Assembly: GCF_026241095.1 (NCBI RefSeq)
Contig: NZ_JAPFGB010000031.1
Span: 1 to 64,000, forward strand
Direction of reading: 5' to 3'
From: Saccharopolyspora sp. NFXS83
GTDB taxonomy: Bacteria; Actinomycetota; Actinomycetes; Mycobacteriales; Pseudonocardiaceae
Length of the DNA: 64,000 nucleotides
The notes beneath the pieces are model-generated. The model saw only the letters and a program-made list of their open reading frames with translations, did not search any database and was not told where the DNA came from. The position numbers and the translations under genes were made by a program. Shown one piece after another: positions 17,968 through 26,218 of this stretch (positions are counted from its first letter, which is position 1; each line of letters opens with the position of its first letter).

Positions 17968-19328
17968 GCGCTCTTCCCCCCGCGCAGGGACGCTTCGATG
18001 TCCTCCAGGCTGCGGCCCTTCGTCTCCGGCAGCTTCCGGTACAGGTAGCTGAGGCCGATGGCCCCGAGCACGCCGTAGATCCAGAACAGCCCGGTCGCGG
18101 TGAACGCGTTGATCAGGGTGAGCACCGAGATGGAGATGAGGAAGTCCAGGCCCCAGTGCGTGACGGTGCCGACGCTGGAGGCCTTGCCGCGCACCGCTGT
18201 CGGGAACACCTCGCTGTTGATCAGCCAGATGGCGAGGCCGAGGCTCGCCGCGAACGCCGCTTCGTAGAGCATCAGTCCCACCGTGAGCAGCGTTCCGAGC
18301 CCTTGCACGCTGGGCAGCAGGTACAGCGCACCGAGCCCGAACAGCACGATGATCACGACGCTCGTCCCGCCGATGAGCAGCGGTCGCCTGCCCACCCGGT
18401 CGATGAGCAGCAGGGCGATCGCGGTGAACACCATGTTCGTGGCGCCGATGCCCACCGAGGACAGGATCGCCGCGGAGTCGCCGAGCCCGGCCTGCTTGAG
18501 GATGGTGGGCGCGTAGTAGATGACGGCGTTGACGCCGACGAGCTGGTTGGTGGCGGCGACGGCGACGCCGAGCAGCACGGCCGGGCGCAGCCGGGGCCGG
18601 AACAGGTCGCGGTAGGAGAACTTGCTCTCCTCGCGCATCGACTCGGTGATCTCGGCGAGCTCCGCTTCGGCCTCGTCCGGGGTGCGGGTGCGCAGCAGCG
18701 CGGTGCGGGCCTGCTCGGTGCGACCGCGCGCGAGCAGCCAGCGGGGGCTCTCGTTGAGGCCGAACAGCCCGGCGAGCATCAGCAGCGACGGCACGGCGGC
18801 GAGCCCGAGCATCCACCGCCAGCCCCCGCTTTCGGCGAAGGCGTAGCCGACCAGGTAGGACACGAAGATCCCGATGGTGATCATGAGCTGGTTCATGGAC
18901 ACCAGCCGGCCGCGCAGCGCGGGGGGCGCGATCTCGGCGATGTAGGTGGGCACGACCAGCGAGCTCGCCCCGATGGCGACGCCGAGCACGACGCGGGCCG
19001 CGATCAGCACGGTCACGTTCATCGCCAGCGCCGAGAGCAGCGCGCCGACGGTGAACACCAGCGACACCAGCAGCAGGGTCCGCTTGCGCCCGAGCCCGTC
19101 GACGACCCGTCCGCCGCCGACGGCTCCGGCGATGGCGCCGAGCAGCAGCGAGGCCACGACGAATTGCTGCATCCCGTCGTCCAGCCCGAACGCGGGCGCG
19201 ATGTAGAGCAGGGCGGCGGAGATGACTCCGGTGTCGTAGCCGAACAGCAGCCCGCCGAGCGCGGCGATGGTGGAGGCGCCGACGACGGCGCCGCGCCCTC
19301 GACGTGGGGTGGGTGGTGCGGAGCTCAT
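17964..19328 (-). CDS. Sugar porter (MFS) family transporter
   Basis: 454-residue, twelve-helix proton-linked sugar transporter. Signatures of the sugar porter family are present: GGLLFGYDTGVISAAL near the start, DGLGRKRTLL between helices 2 and 3, PTYIAEIAPPALRGRL, NESPRWLLARGR, QLVGVNAVIYYAPTI, DRVGRRPLL and PETKGRSLEDIE at the end. The ATG has GAGGAGG upstream. The pair with a PRK-type kinase suggests uptake followed by phosphorylation. Confidence 0.93.
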   Translation of the reverse strand: MSSAPPTPRRGRGAVVGASTIAALGGLLFGYDTGVISAALLYIAPAFGLDDGMQQFVVASLLLGAIAGAVGGGRVVDGLGRKRTLLLVSLVFTVGALLSALAMNVTVLIAARVVLGVAIGASSLVVPTYIAEIAPPALRGRLVSMNQLMITIGIFVSYLVGYAFAESGGWRWMLGLAAVPSLLMLAGLFGLNESPRWLLARGRTEQARTALLRTRTPDEAEAELAEITESMREESKFSYRDLFRPRLRPAVLLGVAVAATNQLVGVNAVIYYAPTILKQAGLGDSAAILSSVGIGATNMVFTAIALLLIDRVGRRPLLIGGTSVVIIVLFGLGALYLLPSVQGLGTLLTVGLMLYEAAFAASLGLAIWLINSEVFPTAVRGKASSVGTVTHWGLDFLISISVLTLINAFTATGLFWIYGVLGAIGLSYLYRKLPETKGRSLEDIEASLRGGKSA

Positions 19329-19554
19329 GGGCTGTGCGTCCTCCTCGACGTTTCCCGTGCGGAACGGCGTTCCGGCGTTCGGCCGACGAGACGCTAGAGG
19401 ACCGCCGCCGCCGTGACCAGCATTGCCACGGAATCGATGCGGAGCAACCGATTGCCCGCCCGAAACGCCCGGATGATCACCTCGAGATGACGAAGCCATG
19501 CCACGGGAAACGAAGCCACGCCCACCCCGCGACCAAAGACCACGCAGTCACGCG
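19329..19554. other. Intergenic region
   Basis: Contains the upstream region of the sugar porter; no gene seen. The remaining 19555-19780 is occupied by the composite repeat described separately. Confidence 0.4.
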
Positions 19555-19784
19555 GCGAAGTCCGCGAAGGGCAAGCGAAGCAAAGCCTGCCTGGCGGCCG
19601 AAGGCCGTGCCTGTATTCGCGCAGCGAATAGCCCACCTACGCAGGCCGCTCACCGGCGGGTTCTCAGTTGGTCTCTCGCGAGGACAGCTTTTTCCCTCGT
19701 GGCGGAGCCACTCGGGAAAAAGATCCCGCAGCGAGAGACCAACTGAGGTTCCGCTACCCGGACACCCAAGCAGAACGAGATCAG
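19555..19784 (-). repeat. Modular 3' repeat, copy A (with hairpin and palindromic tail)
   Basis: Read on the minus strand it begins CTGATCT at the stop codon of the EspG-like gene, then CTCGTTCTGCTT and GTCCGGGTAGCGGAACCTCAG. A nested hairpin follows: a perfect 17-bp stem (19663-19679 with 19731-19747), an inner 8-bp stem (19689-19696 with 19714-19721) and a 5-bp tip (19699-19703 with 19707-19711). Beyond it is a GC-rich tail (19637-19555) containing a 20-mer palindromic core (19594-19613) shared exactly with the asnB copy. Copies B, C and D lie at 51700-51889, 55314-55489 and 38845-39020. Confidence 0.85.
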
Positions 19785-20584
19785 TCTTCGACAGTCTCGG
19801 TGATGAGTTCGCGAAGGTATTCGGCGAGCCGCCGGTTGTCGCAGGGCGCGACGGTGCTCCACTGCCGCCCGTCGCCGCTGGCGCGCACGGAGTGCAGGTA
19901 GCGCCCGTCCGGCGTGTCGTGGAAGCCGACGACGCGGTCGGAGCGCAGCGGTTTCGCCGAGCGGGTCGGGGTGTGCTCGACGCCGAACTGCCCGCGCATG
20001 CCCATGCCTTCGGCCATCCGGGACAGCATCTCCGCGTCGTCCGGTTCCACGCCGAGCCCGCGGAGTTCGTCGGCGAACGCGCGCATGTCCTGCCCGGCGC
20101 GCGCGCCGGCGTCCATCAGCACGTCGTGCGGCACGCTCACCGGACGTCCCCCGCCGGCCGGGCCGTCGCCGGCGACGGAGACGACGGCCTCGGCCAGCGA
20201 ACTACCCCGCACCGGCGCGAGTTCGACGACATCACCGTCCACGATGGTCACGAGCCCGGCGTTGCCGTTGGCGGACCCGAGCGCCCGGATGGAGCGGTCC
20301 GGCGCCCATATCCGCAGGTCGACGGCGAGCTGCGGCCGGTCCAGCAGCACCAGCAGGTCGGCGAAGTCCTCGTCGAGCCGGTCCTCGGCGGGCTCGGCGA
20401 GCGCACGCGCCCGCAGCTGCGGCCACACCTGCGCGACGATGTCGGCCCGCTCGGTGTGCGTGGCGCCCGGGCTGGGCACGGTGAGCACGATGTGCCTGCG
20501 CTCGGTGAGCCCTTCCGATTCGCACGCCACGTCGAACTCCACCGCCGACAGCACGATGGGTTCGGCGTCTGCTCCAGGACGCAC
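19781..20584 (-). CDS. EspG-like ESX secretion-associated protein
   Basis: 267 residues matching the EspG family of cytoplasmic chaperones that bind PPE proteins for type VII secretion. The family opening is clear: LSAVEFDVACESEGL then HIVLTVPSPGATHTERA. It starts with GTG two nucleotides after the PPE-like gene's stop, so the two are co-translated, and the adjacent PPE-like protein is the natural client. EspG members are diverse, so client specificity is inferred from position. The modular 3' repeat begins at its stop codon. Confidence 0.85.
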   Translation of the reverse strand: MRPGADAEPIVLSAVEFDVACESEGLTERRHIVLTVPSPGATHTERADIVAQVWPQLRARALAEPAEDRLDEDFADLLVLLDRPQLAVDLRIWAPDRSIRALGSANGNAGLVTIVDGDVVELAPVRGSSLAEAVVSVAGDGPAGGGRPVSVPHDVLMDAGARAGQDMRAFADELRGLGVEPDDAEMLSRMAEGMGMRGQFGVEHTPTRSAKPLRSDRVVGFHDTPDGRYLHSVRASGDGRQWSTVAPCDNRRLAEYLRELITETVED

Positions 20585-20586
20585 CG

Positions 20587-21849
20587 TCAGCCCTTCTTCG
20601 GTTCGTCGTCGTCACCGGGCTCGCGGTCCGCGCCGAACACCGGCGGGGCCACGAGGCGGTTGTCGTCGAACGGCGTTTCCTCTTCGTAGTACTTGTTCTC
20701 GTGCTCGCTGTCCTCGCCGGAACCGCCCTGACCTCGGGTGGCGGCGGGGCCCATCGCGGAGCCGGGAGCGGGTTTGCTGGTGGCGGAACCGCTCGCGGTG
20801 CGCCCGGCCGTGGTGTCGCCCGGACCGCCGCCGACCCCGGAGGAGCCGCCGCGCAACGTCCCGGCCTTGCCCTTGTCGGCACCCGCGGAGCCGCCGCGCA
20901 CGCTGCTTTCGGGCGTTCCGGCCTTGCCGCCGAGCATCTTGCTCGCGGCGACCGCGCCGAGCCCCGCGACCGCGGCGCCGCCCGCGCCGATGCCGATGAC
21001 GCCGCCGAGCCCGATCCCGCCTTGCTTCGGGTCGTCGTGCGGGTTTGAGTCCGCGTCGCCGCCGGTCCCGCGCCCGGGCTCGTCCTTGCTGCCGCTGCGC
21101 CCGCCGCCGACCGAGCCGTCGCCACTCCCACCGGGAGCACCGGCGCGACCACCACTGGAACGGCCACCGCCCGCGCCGATCCCGCCGACACCACCGGCGA
21201 ATCCGCCCGCGCCACCGGCACCGCCACCGGGCGAGGCGAACGCCCCGATCCCGGACCCCGCGCCCCCGCCGGGCGCCGCAGCGGCAGCGGTGACGGCGGC
21301 GGGCTGCATCTCCGGCATGGGCTGGAAGCTCTCGGCCTGCGCGACCGTGGTGTCCCGGTACGAGTTGAGGGCCTGCTGCGCGACCTGCTTGCGGCCGTCG
21401 ATCTTCTTGGCCTCTTCGTCGTAGTCGCTGGTGTAGCCGAAGACGCCCGCGCCCTTCTCGAAGATGTTCTCGGACTCGGCGTTCTGCATCTCGCTCTGGT
21501 TCGGCAGCGTGTTCTTCGCCGACTCGAACCCGCGCCCTTGCGCTTCCACGCTGGTCGCCGAGGTCGCCAGCGGATCCTGCGACTGCTGCATCACCGCCGA
21601 CTGCTTGGCGGTGGCCTCCTGCGCGATGGCCCCGGCGTTGCCGGTCCACTCGATCTGCAGCTTGCCGAGCTCGGTGCGGAGGGTGTCGTCGAGCTCCGTG
21701 ACGATCTGCGCGCACTGCTGCAGCGCGGTCGCGGCCTGGTCCATCGACTCCGTGCCGCGCCCCTCCTTGATCTTGCCGATCCAGTTCAGCAGCTCCGGGA
21801 TGTCGAAGCCCTGGAACCGGAGGTTCCGGATCGGATTCAAATCCTCCAC
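20587..21849 (-). CDS. PPE-like T7SS substrate with Gly-rich tail
   Basis: 420 residues. The first 170 are helical with a WxG turn (IEWTGNAGA, about 68-76) and Gln/Ala-rich helices typical of WXG100/PPE proteins. A YRDTTVAQAESF segment (about 164) precedes a long low-complexity Gly/Ala/Ser region and an acidic end (EDSEHENKYYEEETPFDD). No canonical Pro-Pro-Glu start is present, so this is PPE-like rather than a mycobacterial PPE. It is expected to be exported as a heterodimer with the small partner encoded upstream, with EspG as chaperone. Confidence 0.75.
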   Translation of the reverse strand: MEDLNPIRNLRFQGFDIPELLNWIGKIKEGRGTESMDQAATALQQCAQIVTELDDTLRTELGKLQIEWTGNAGAIAQEATAKQSAVMQQSQDPLATSATSVEAQGRGFESAKNTLPNQSEMQNAESENIFEKGAGVFGYTSDYDEEAKKIDGRKQVAQQALNSYRDTTVAQAESFQPMPEMQPAAVTAAAAAPGGGAGSGIGAFASPGGGAGGAGGFAGGVGGIGAGGGRSSGGRAGAPGGSGDGSVGGGRSGSKDEPGRGTGGDADSNPHDDPKQGGIGLGGVIGIGAGGAAVAGLGAVAASKMLGGKAGTPESSVRGGSAGADKGKAGTLRGGSSGVGGGPGDTTAGRTASGSATSKPAPGSAMGPAATRGQGGSGEDSEHENKYYEEETPFDDNRLVAPPVFGADREPGDDDEPKKG

Positions 21850-21868
21850 GCCAGCCCCCTCAGCTCGT

Positions 21869-22474
21869 TCAACCCTGCGCCTGCAGGTTGGTCACCGCGA
21901 ACTCCGCCGCCTGCTTCGCCTTGGCGCACATGTCCTGATTCGCGACGGATCCCGCGATGGTCGGCGTGTAGAACACCTCGAGGGTTTGCCCGTCGGCGAC
22001 GTCGACGTCCACCCGGCACCCCATCCCCTCGAGCCCAGCGCCGTTCTGGCCTTGCTGCGCCGGAAAACCTTGCACGGTGTAAGTCGCTGCCGTTTCGGGG
22101 AAAGGATCCCCGGAACGTTCGACGGCTTGCGCGAGCTCCATCGGCAACGACTGGATTTGAACGCCGACATCAGGATTAGCGCCGGGGAGGCTCAACCACC
22201 CGCACCCGACGTCCTGACCCGTCAGCGGACTGGATCGCCCCACTCCGACGGCTGCCTGCTGGTCGGCGGACAGCAAGGTGCAGAGCTCCGCGCTCGGCTT
22301 ACCGGCGAGCGCCAATTCCCGTGGACGCTCGGGAGCAGGCTGCGGCGCAGGTGACGTCGAGTCCGGGGGAGGCTGATCCGATCCCTCGCCACCGTTCAAC
22401 GCGCACCCTGTACCGAGCAACCCGACCATCGAGAGCACGGCAGCCCAGCGACTCATAGTTGGAAGCACTTGCAC
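21869..22474 (-). CDS. DUF3558 lipoprotein
   Basis: 201 residues. The lipoprotein signal ends at LGTGC (Cys about 24). A Pro-rich spacer is followed by a DUF3558 domain (from ELCTLLSADQQAAVG; CGWLSLPGANPDVGV; two further cysteines). The start is uncertain: a GTG at 22474 has AGGGGG only 2 nt away, and an ATG at 22456 has no site; both give a usable signal. DUF3558 lipoproteins recur beside PPE/EspG-like genes in Pseudonocardiales, and their role is unknown. It sits 19 nt upstream of the PPE-like gene. Confidence 0.85.
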   Translation of the reverse strand: MQVLPTMSRWAAVLSMVGLLGTGCALNGGEGSDQPPPDSTSPAPQPAPERPRELALAGKPSAELCTLLSADQQAAVGVGRSSPLTGQDVGCGWLSLPGANPDVGVQIQSLPMELAQAVERSGDPFPETAATYTVQGFPAQQGQNGAGLEGMGCRVDVDVADGQTLEVFYTPTIAGSVANQDMCAKAKQAAEFAVTNLQAQG

Positions 22475-22480
22475 GTCCCC

Positions 22481-22846
22481 CTAGAACCGAGCGTCGCTCG
22501 ACTTGAACGAGGCCGCGATCTCCTCGTCGGTGAAGCCATACGCCTTTGCGGATTCTTCCAGCTGGTTCGCCAGCTCCTCGACGCCTTCGACGTACGAGTG
22601 CAGCCGTTCGAAATGCGATTCGGGGCCGACCAGCAAGTTGCGGTTCCAGACAGCTGCCGCAGTGGTGCTGATCTCGTCACGGGCCGACGCTTGCACCATC
22701 AACTTCGTGCGAAGGTTCTGCAGCTTGAATTTCGCGTCCTCCGCCGCCTCGCCGATCACTCGGCGTGCCGCCAGGACGTTCTCCGGCGTGACGGTGATGG
22801 TCTGGCCCGGCCCGCCCGGAGCGGGGGGCGGTGCTGGTGCGGTCAT
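22481..22846 (-). CDS. PE-like / WXG-like small helical protein with YxxxD motif
   Basis: 121 residues: a Pro-rich start, then two long helices separated by a WNRNLL turn (about 67-72), ending in KAYGFTDEEIAASF. Tyr-Gly-Phe-Thr-Asp fits the YxxxD/E general export motif of mycobacterial T7SS partners. It is the first gene of the DUF3558/PPE-like/EspG run, 6 nt upstream of the lipoprotein gene. I infer that it pairs with the PPE-like protein. No direct family match is claimed. Confidence 0.6.
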   Translation of the reverse strand: MTAPAPPPAPGGPGQTITVTPENVLAARRVIGEAAEDAKFKLQNLRTKLMVQASARDEISTTAAAVWNRNLLVGPESHFERLHSYVEGVEELANQLEESAKAYGFTDEEIAASFKSSDARF

Positions 22847-23187
22847 CGCGGGGAACCCCCAAGTCGCGGCTGCTGATCACCAGTGCGACGCAGACAGTAG
22901 CAGCGCCGGTTCCACCCCCGGCCGGACTTCCGCGAACTTCACACGGAACGCACAGCCGCCACCCGATCGGTCTTCCTCGGCTACGCACAGCCCCGCATCC
23001 AACCGCCGAACGGGGTATCCGCTACGAACGACGATCCGCATCAACCTCCGCGCGGGGTGTCTTTCGCCCCGTAGCCTTTGGGGCCGTCCCACCTCGAACG
23101 CCAGATCTCCTGGCTTATCAGGTGGAACTCGTCTTCATCGACAGATCAAGAGTTCCGCCTGTTAGGCCTACTGGTTCCGTCTCGGCA
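22847..23187. other. Intergenic region, no gene seen
   Basis: 341 bp separating the PPE/EspG-like run from the upstream effector operon. Base composition is lower in GC near 23085-23170 (CTTATCAGGTGG, CATCGACAGATCAAG), which may mark transcription signals, but no clear promoter or hairpin is found. Confidence 0.35.
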
Positions 23188-24276
23188 TCAACTTCCGGAT
23201 CCCGTACCGCCGACTCCCGACGACTTTTCCTGGTTCTTCTCTTCTCGGAGCTTGCGCTTGAATTCCGTCCACGTCAGCCGCCCAGGTGGCGTGGTGCCCG
23301 CCCACTCGTGGTGCCACGCCGTCTGCTCGCCCACCGGCGACCAGTGCGCATCTTGCAGCCGTCCCGGCGGGGTCCCCAGTACGTCGAGTTGTTCCGGAAG
23401 GGGCGGGCCGGTGAGGCTGGGGTAGATCCGGACATGCGCGATACCGCACGGATGCTGCGGAGTTCCGCCCCACGCGCCGAAGAGGGCAGCGTTGACCAGA
23501 ACAGCCCACCCCTCCTGCAACATCGCCCGGCGAACCTGCTGCAACGGGGTGAACAGATCGGGGCCTTGCTCGTCGAACTGGCCGAAGGGGCCCCGCAGCC
23601 GCAAGTGCACGCCGCCTCCTGCGCGACGTCCCCACTCTGCGACGGCTTCCTGAACTTGCCGCCGCTGCGGGTCCTCAGGTGACTTCCCGAGCACAAGAAC
23701 CGGCTCAGTGTTGGTGAGCTCCGGAACCTGGGCGGCGGCTTCGGCGGCTTCCCGCTTCAACTCCGCTCTGATCTTCCGCATCGAGCGGTCGTACTCGGTC
23801 CAGTTCATCTTGCCGGGCTTCACCAAGCCGGCCCATTCCTCCCGCCACAGCATCTGCTCGGTGACGAGCGTTCCGCGGTCGCCCACATCCGTGAAAACGT
23901 CCAGCGCATCGACCGGTTCCGGGGCCGGAGGCCCCGCCAAGTCAGGGAAGAGCCGCACTTGGTCCACATCGCAGGGGTGCTGTTCGGTCGGCCCCCACGC
24001 ATCGCATCGAGCCGCGTTCACCAGCAGCTGCCACCTCGAATTCTCCAGCTCGGCGCGCAGGAAGAGCAGGGCTGTGAACACATCACTCTCGACGGCAACA
24101 TGCTCACCGAACGGGCCGCACAATGCGAGGTTGATCCGACCATCATCGGTGCGGGACCATGTGACCACAGCGGGCTGGAAATCCGTCCGTCCGGGATCGC
24201 CCTCAAGCGGACCGAACACGTGCACTTCGCGCACCGATTTTTCCTCGTTGGCCAACGAGCCACTTCCCACTGTCAT
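23188..24276 (-). CDS. Unknown protein with two tandem copies of one domain
   Basis: 362 residues built from an internal duplication. Half one has DVFTALLFLRAELENSRWQ, LVNAARCDAWGPTEQHPC, VRLFPDLAGPPAPEP and WREEWAGLVKPGKMNWTEY. Half two has DLFTPLQQVRRAMLQEGWA, LVNAALFGAWGGTPQHPC, VRIYPSLTGPPLPEQ and WHHEWAGTTPPGRLTWTEF. No signal peptide is present, so it is cytoplasmic. ATG overlaps the T7SS effector stop by 4 nt. The position directly after an effector gene suggests an immunity or accessory role, but no family is recognised. Confidence 0.75.
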   Translation of the reverse strand: MTVGSGSLANEEKSVREVHVFGPLEGDPGRTDFQPAVVTWSRTDDGRINLALCGPFGEHVAVESDVFTALLFLRAELENSRWQLLVNAARCDAWGPTEQHPCDVDQVRLFPDLAGPPAPEPVDALDVFTDVGDRGTLVTEQMLWREEWAGLVKPGKMNWTEYDRSMRKIRAELKREAAEAAAQVPELTNTEPVLVLGKSPEDPQRRQVQEAVAEWGRRAGGGVHLRLRGPFGQFDEQGPDLFTPLQQVRRAMLQEGWAVLVNAALFGAWGGTPQHPCGIAHVRIYPSLTGPPLPEQLDVLGTPPGRLQDAHWSPVGEQTAWHHEWAGTTPPGRLTWTEFKRKLREEKNQEKSSGVGGTGSGS

Positions 24277-25661
24277 CTCGACACCACTGCTTCCAGTTCG
24301 GCCTTCCTTGCTCTCAGCTCGGCAATGCTTGCCCGGTGCGCTGGAAGGTCCGGGGAATCCATCCGCTCCAGGCTTTCCTTGGTCTGAAGCGCATCATCAA
24401 GGTTGGCCTGAACCCTGCCCAGCTCTTCGGCCGGATTGCCGTGCGGACCAGAGGGGGAAGCCGCACGCGGCGCTTCGGGGACATCGTTGTAGATGGCGTC
24501 GGACTCGGCCCAAGAATGCGGATCTGACGGGTCGAGCTCGAAATCCTGGGTCCAATCACGACGGCCCCGGGGTTGGCGGTCTTCGTCCGAAGGTCCGTGG
24601 TCGGCCGGTTCCGGCTCGGGTTCCGGCTGGCTGCGGTTCCACCTCGGGCCGGGCTCGTCGTAGCCGAAGGGCGGGTCGAAGGGGCTGCTCTTCTGCGCCG
24701 GCGGCGTCCAGTCGAAGGGGCTTCCCGACGGGGGTTCGTCCGGGGCGAGTTTGCCGACTCTGCCCGCTTTGCCGCCGAGGCCGGCCGCTTTCGCGCCCGC
24801 GCCCGCGCCGCCGCCCGCGACTGTGGTGCCGATGTTGGTGGCGGCTTTGCCGAGGGCGGCGGCCGGGTCCTTCTTCCACTCGTCGAGGGAGCCGATGGTC
24901 TGGCCCCAGCCCTCCTTCGTGGTGACCATGTGCACGATTCCGGCGCCTGCCGAGAACCCGGCCGAGATCGTGGCCGCCGGGTCGGTCATCAGGTGCAAGG
25001 GTTTCGCGGCCATCCCGAGCACGCCCATGCCCATCTCGCCCACCGCGCCGAGCGCTCCGCCGGTGAAGCTCTTGTACGCCTCGAAGTAGGTGCCGCCGGT
25101 CGCGCGGGCCATGTCCGCGAGGCGTTCCAGCACGGACGGGTCGGGGGCGCTCTCGGCGGCCTGCTTCAGGGCGGCGCGGGTAGCGGCGCTCGCCGAGCGG
25201 AATTCGCTGCGCGCCTGGTCGAGGATCGCCTGCGCTTCGGCCGTCTTGGCCGCGCCGGGATCCTGAAAGGGCGCGACCCGGTCGCCGGGCCCGGCCGCTT
25301 TCACCTGCGCCGCATGGGCTTTCTCGGCGCGGGCGCCGTCCTGCTCGCCCTGGCGGTGCAGTTCGATCGCGCGGGCCGCCTTGTCCTGCGCGGAGCGCAG
25401 CGCGTTGCCGTGGTCGGTGAGCGCCGTGGCCGCCTTGCCGAACGCGGCGGCGGCGACGTCCCAGCGCTGCTGCTCGTCGCGCACCGTTTTGCGGTAGGCG
25501 TCGGCGGCCGGGCCGGTCCAGGCGTGTTCGGAGTCGATGCGCCGCACCGCGCCGAGCCCGTCGGCGATCCGGCGGAGGGTTTCGGCCTTGTCGCTGGTAC
25601 CCGCCACATCACCGGGCACGAGGTCGGTGGGGTCGTCGGTGTCGCCCAGTTGCGCCGCCAT
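24273..25661 (-). CDS. Putative T7SS-secreted effector (WXG-type N-terminus)
   Basis: 462 residues. N-terminal T7SS-signal region: LRRIADGLGAVRRIDSEH, AWTGPAADAYRKTVRDEQQRW (WTG turn near 48), then long Ala-rich helices to about 185. A central Gly/Ala segment (MGMGVLGMAAKPLHLM) and a Pro/Glu-rich linker follow. The end (about 365-462) is acidic and helical without a recognisable toxin motif. The start is ATG 25661; its A overlaps the preceding TGA by one base. It resembles the scaffold of polymorphic toxins, but the toxic domain is either novel or absent. Confidence 0.7.
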   Translation of the reverse strand: MAAQLGDTDDPTDLVPGDVAGTSDKAETLRRIADGLGAVRRIDSEHAWTGPAADAYRKTVRDEQQRWDVAAAAFGKAATALTDHGNALRSAQDKAARAIELHRQGEQDGARAEKAHAAQVKAAGPGDRVAPFQDPGAAKTAEAQAILDQARSEFRSASAATRAALKQAAESAPDPSVLERLADMARATGGTYFEAYKSFTGGALGAVGEMGMGVLGMAAKPLHLMTDPAATISAGFSAGAGIVHMVTTKEGWGQTIGSLDEWKKDPAAALGKAATNIGTTVAGGGAGAGAKAAGLGGKAGRVGKLAPDEPPSGSPFDWTPPAQKSSPFDPPFGYDEPGPRWNRSQPEPEPEPADHGPSDEDRQPRGRRDWTQDFELDPSDPHSWAESDAIYNDVPEAPRAASPSGPHGNPAEELGRVQANLDDALQTKESLERMDSPDLPAHRASIAELRARKAELEAVVSR

Positions 25662-26218
25662 CAACGATCATCCCTCAGGTGCAGGGCCGGGTTCATGACT
25701 TCGGCGCCGGCCTGCCCCGCCGTCCACACGTCTTCACCTGCTTGGCCGAGCGACTCGCCGACTTCGCCGAACTCCTCGCCCCAGCCGCCGTGATCGGGCC
25801 TGGAAGCCTGCCCCAGTTCGCTCCAGCTCATGTCGCGGGCACCGGCGACCTTCTGCTGGTCCGGCGAGGCGACGGTCATGAAGATCTCCTTGAACAGCCC
25901 CGAGACCTCGTCGTCCTGACCGCGGTACTCCCGCACGACCTCGGTGAGCTGATCGGCCATCTCCTGCCCGGTGCGCAGCAGGCTGCCCAAGCCGTGCTCC
26001 CACTGGAGGCAGAACAGCGCGAGCGAGCCCTGCACCTCGGAATCCTCACCGAGGTCACCTGCGCTGAGCGCCAAGACCTGCAAACCGGCGGCCGAACCCG
26101 CGTCGGCGACGTACCCGCCGCCGGGGATCAGGTCGGACAGCGCCTGCACCGTCTGCTCGTGTCCCGCGATCACCGCGTCCAGCGCGGCCGGGTCGATCCC
26201 GAAGTTCCCCTCAGGCAT
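25661..26218 (-). CDS. WXG100-like ESX protein
   Basis: 185 residues, mostly helical. LQWEHGLGSLLRTGQEMADQ is a WxxG-type turn (about 70) and EYRGQDDEV gives Tyr-x-x-x-Asp, the T7SS export motif, near 95. The C-terminal third is Gly/Trp/Glu-rich. ATG with GGAGGTGCGCG upstream; it overlaps the sseB-like gene by 8 nt. The likely role is as a secreted partner or chaperone of the effector encoded next. Confidence 0.7.
   Translation of the reverse strand: MPEGNFGIDPAALDAVIAGHEQTVQALSDLIPGGGYVADAGSAAGLQVLALSAGDLGEDSEVQGSLALFCLQWEHGLGSLLRTGQEMADQLTEVVREYRGQDDEVSGLFKEIFMTVASPDQQKVAGARDMSWSELGQASRPDHGGWGEEFGEVGESLGQAGEDVWTAGQAGAEVMNPALHLRDDR

Noticed and set aside
19498-19746. Open frames inside the modular repeat (for example GLRPPGRLCFACP- and RTAFSLVAEPLGKK-like peptides)
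   Set aside because: They follow the repeat and its palindromes and have no start signals; judged structural DNA or RNA rather than genes.
22877-23092. 71-codon minus-strand frame in the gap before the PE-like gene
   Set aside because: No ribosome site, no hydrophobic or domain pattern, and irregular codon use.
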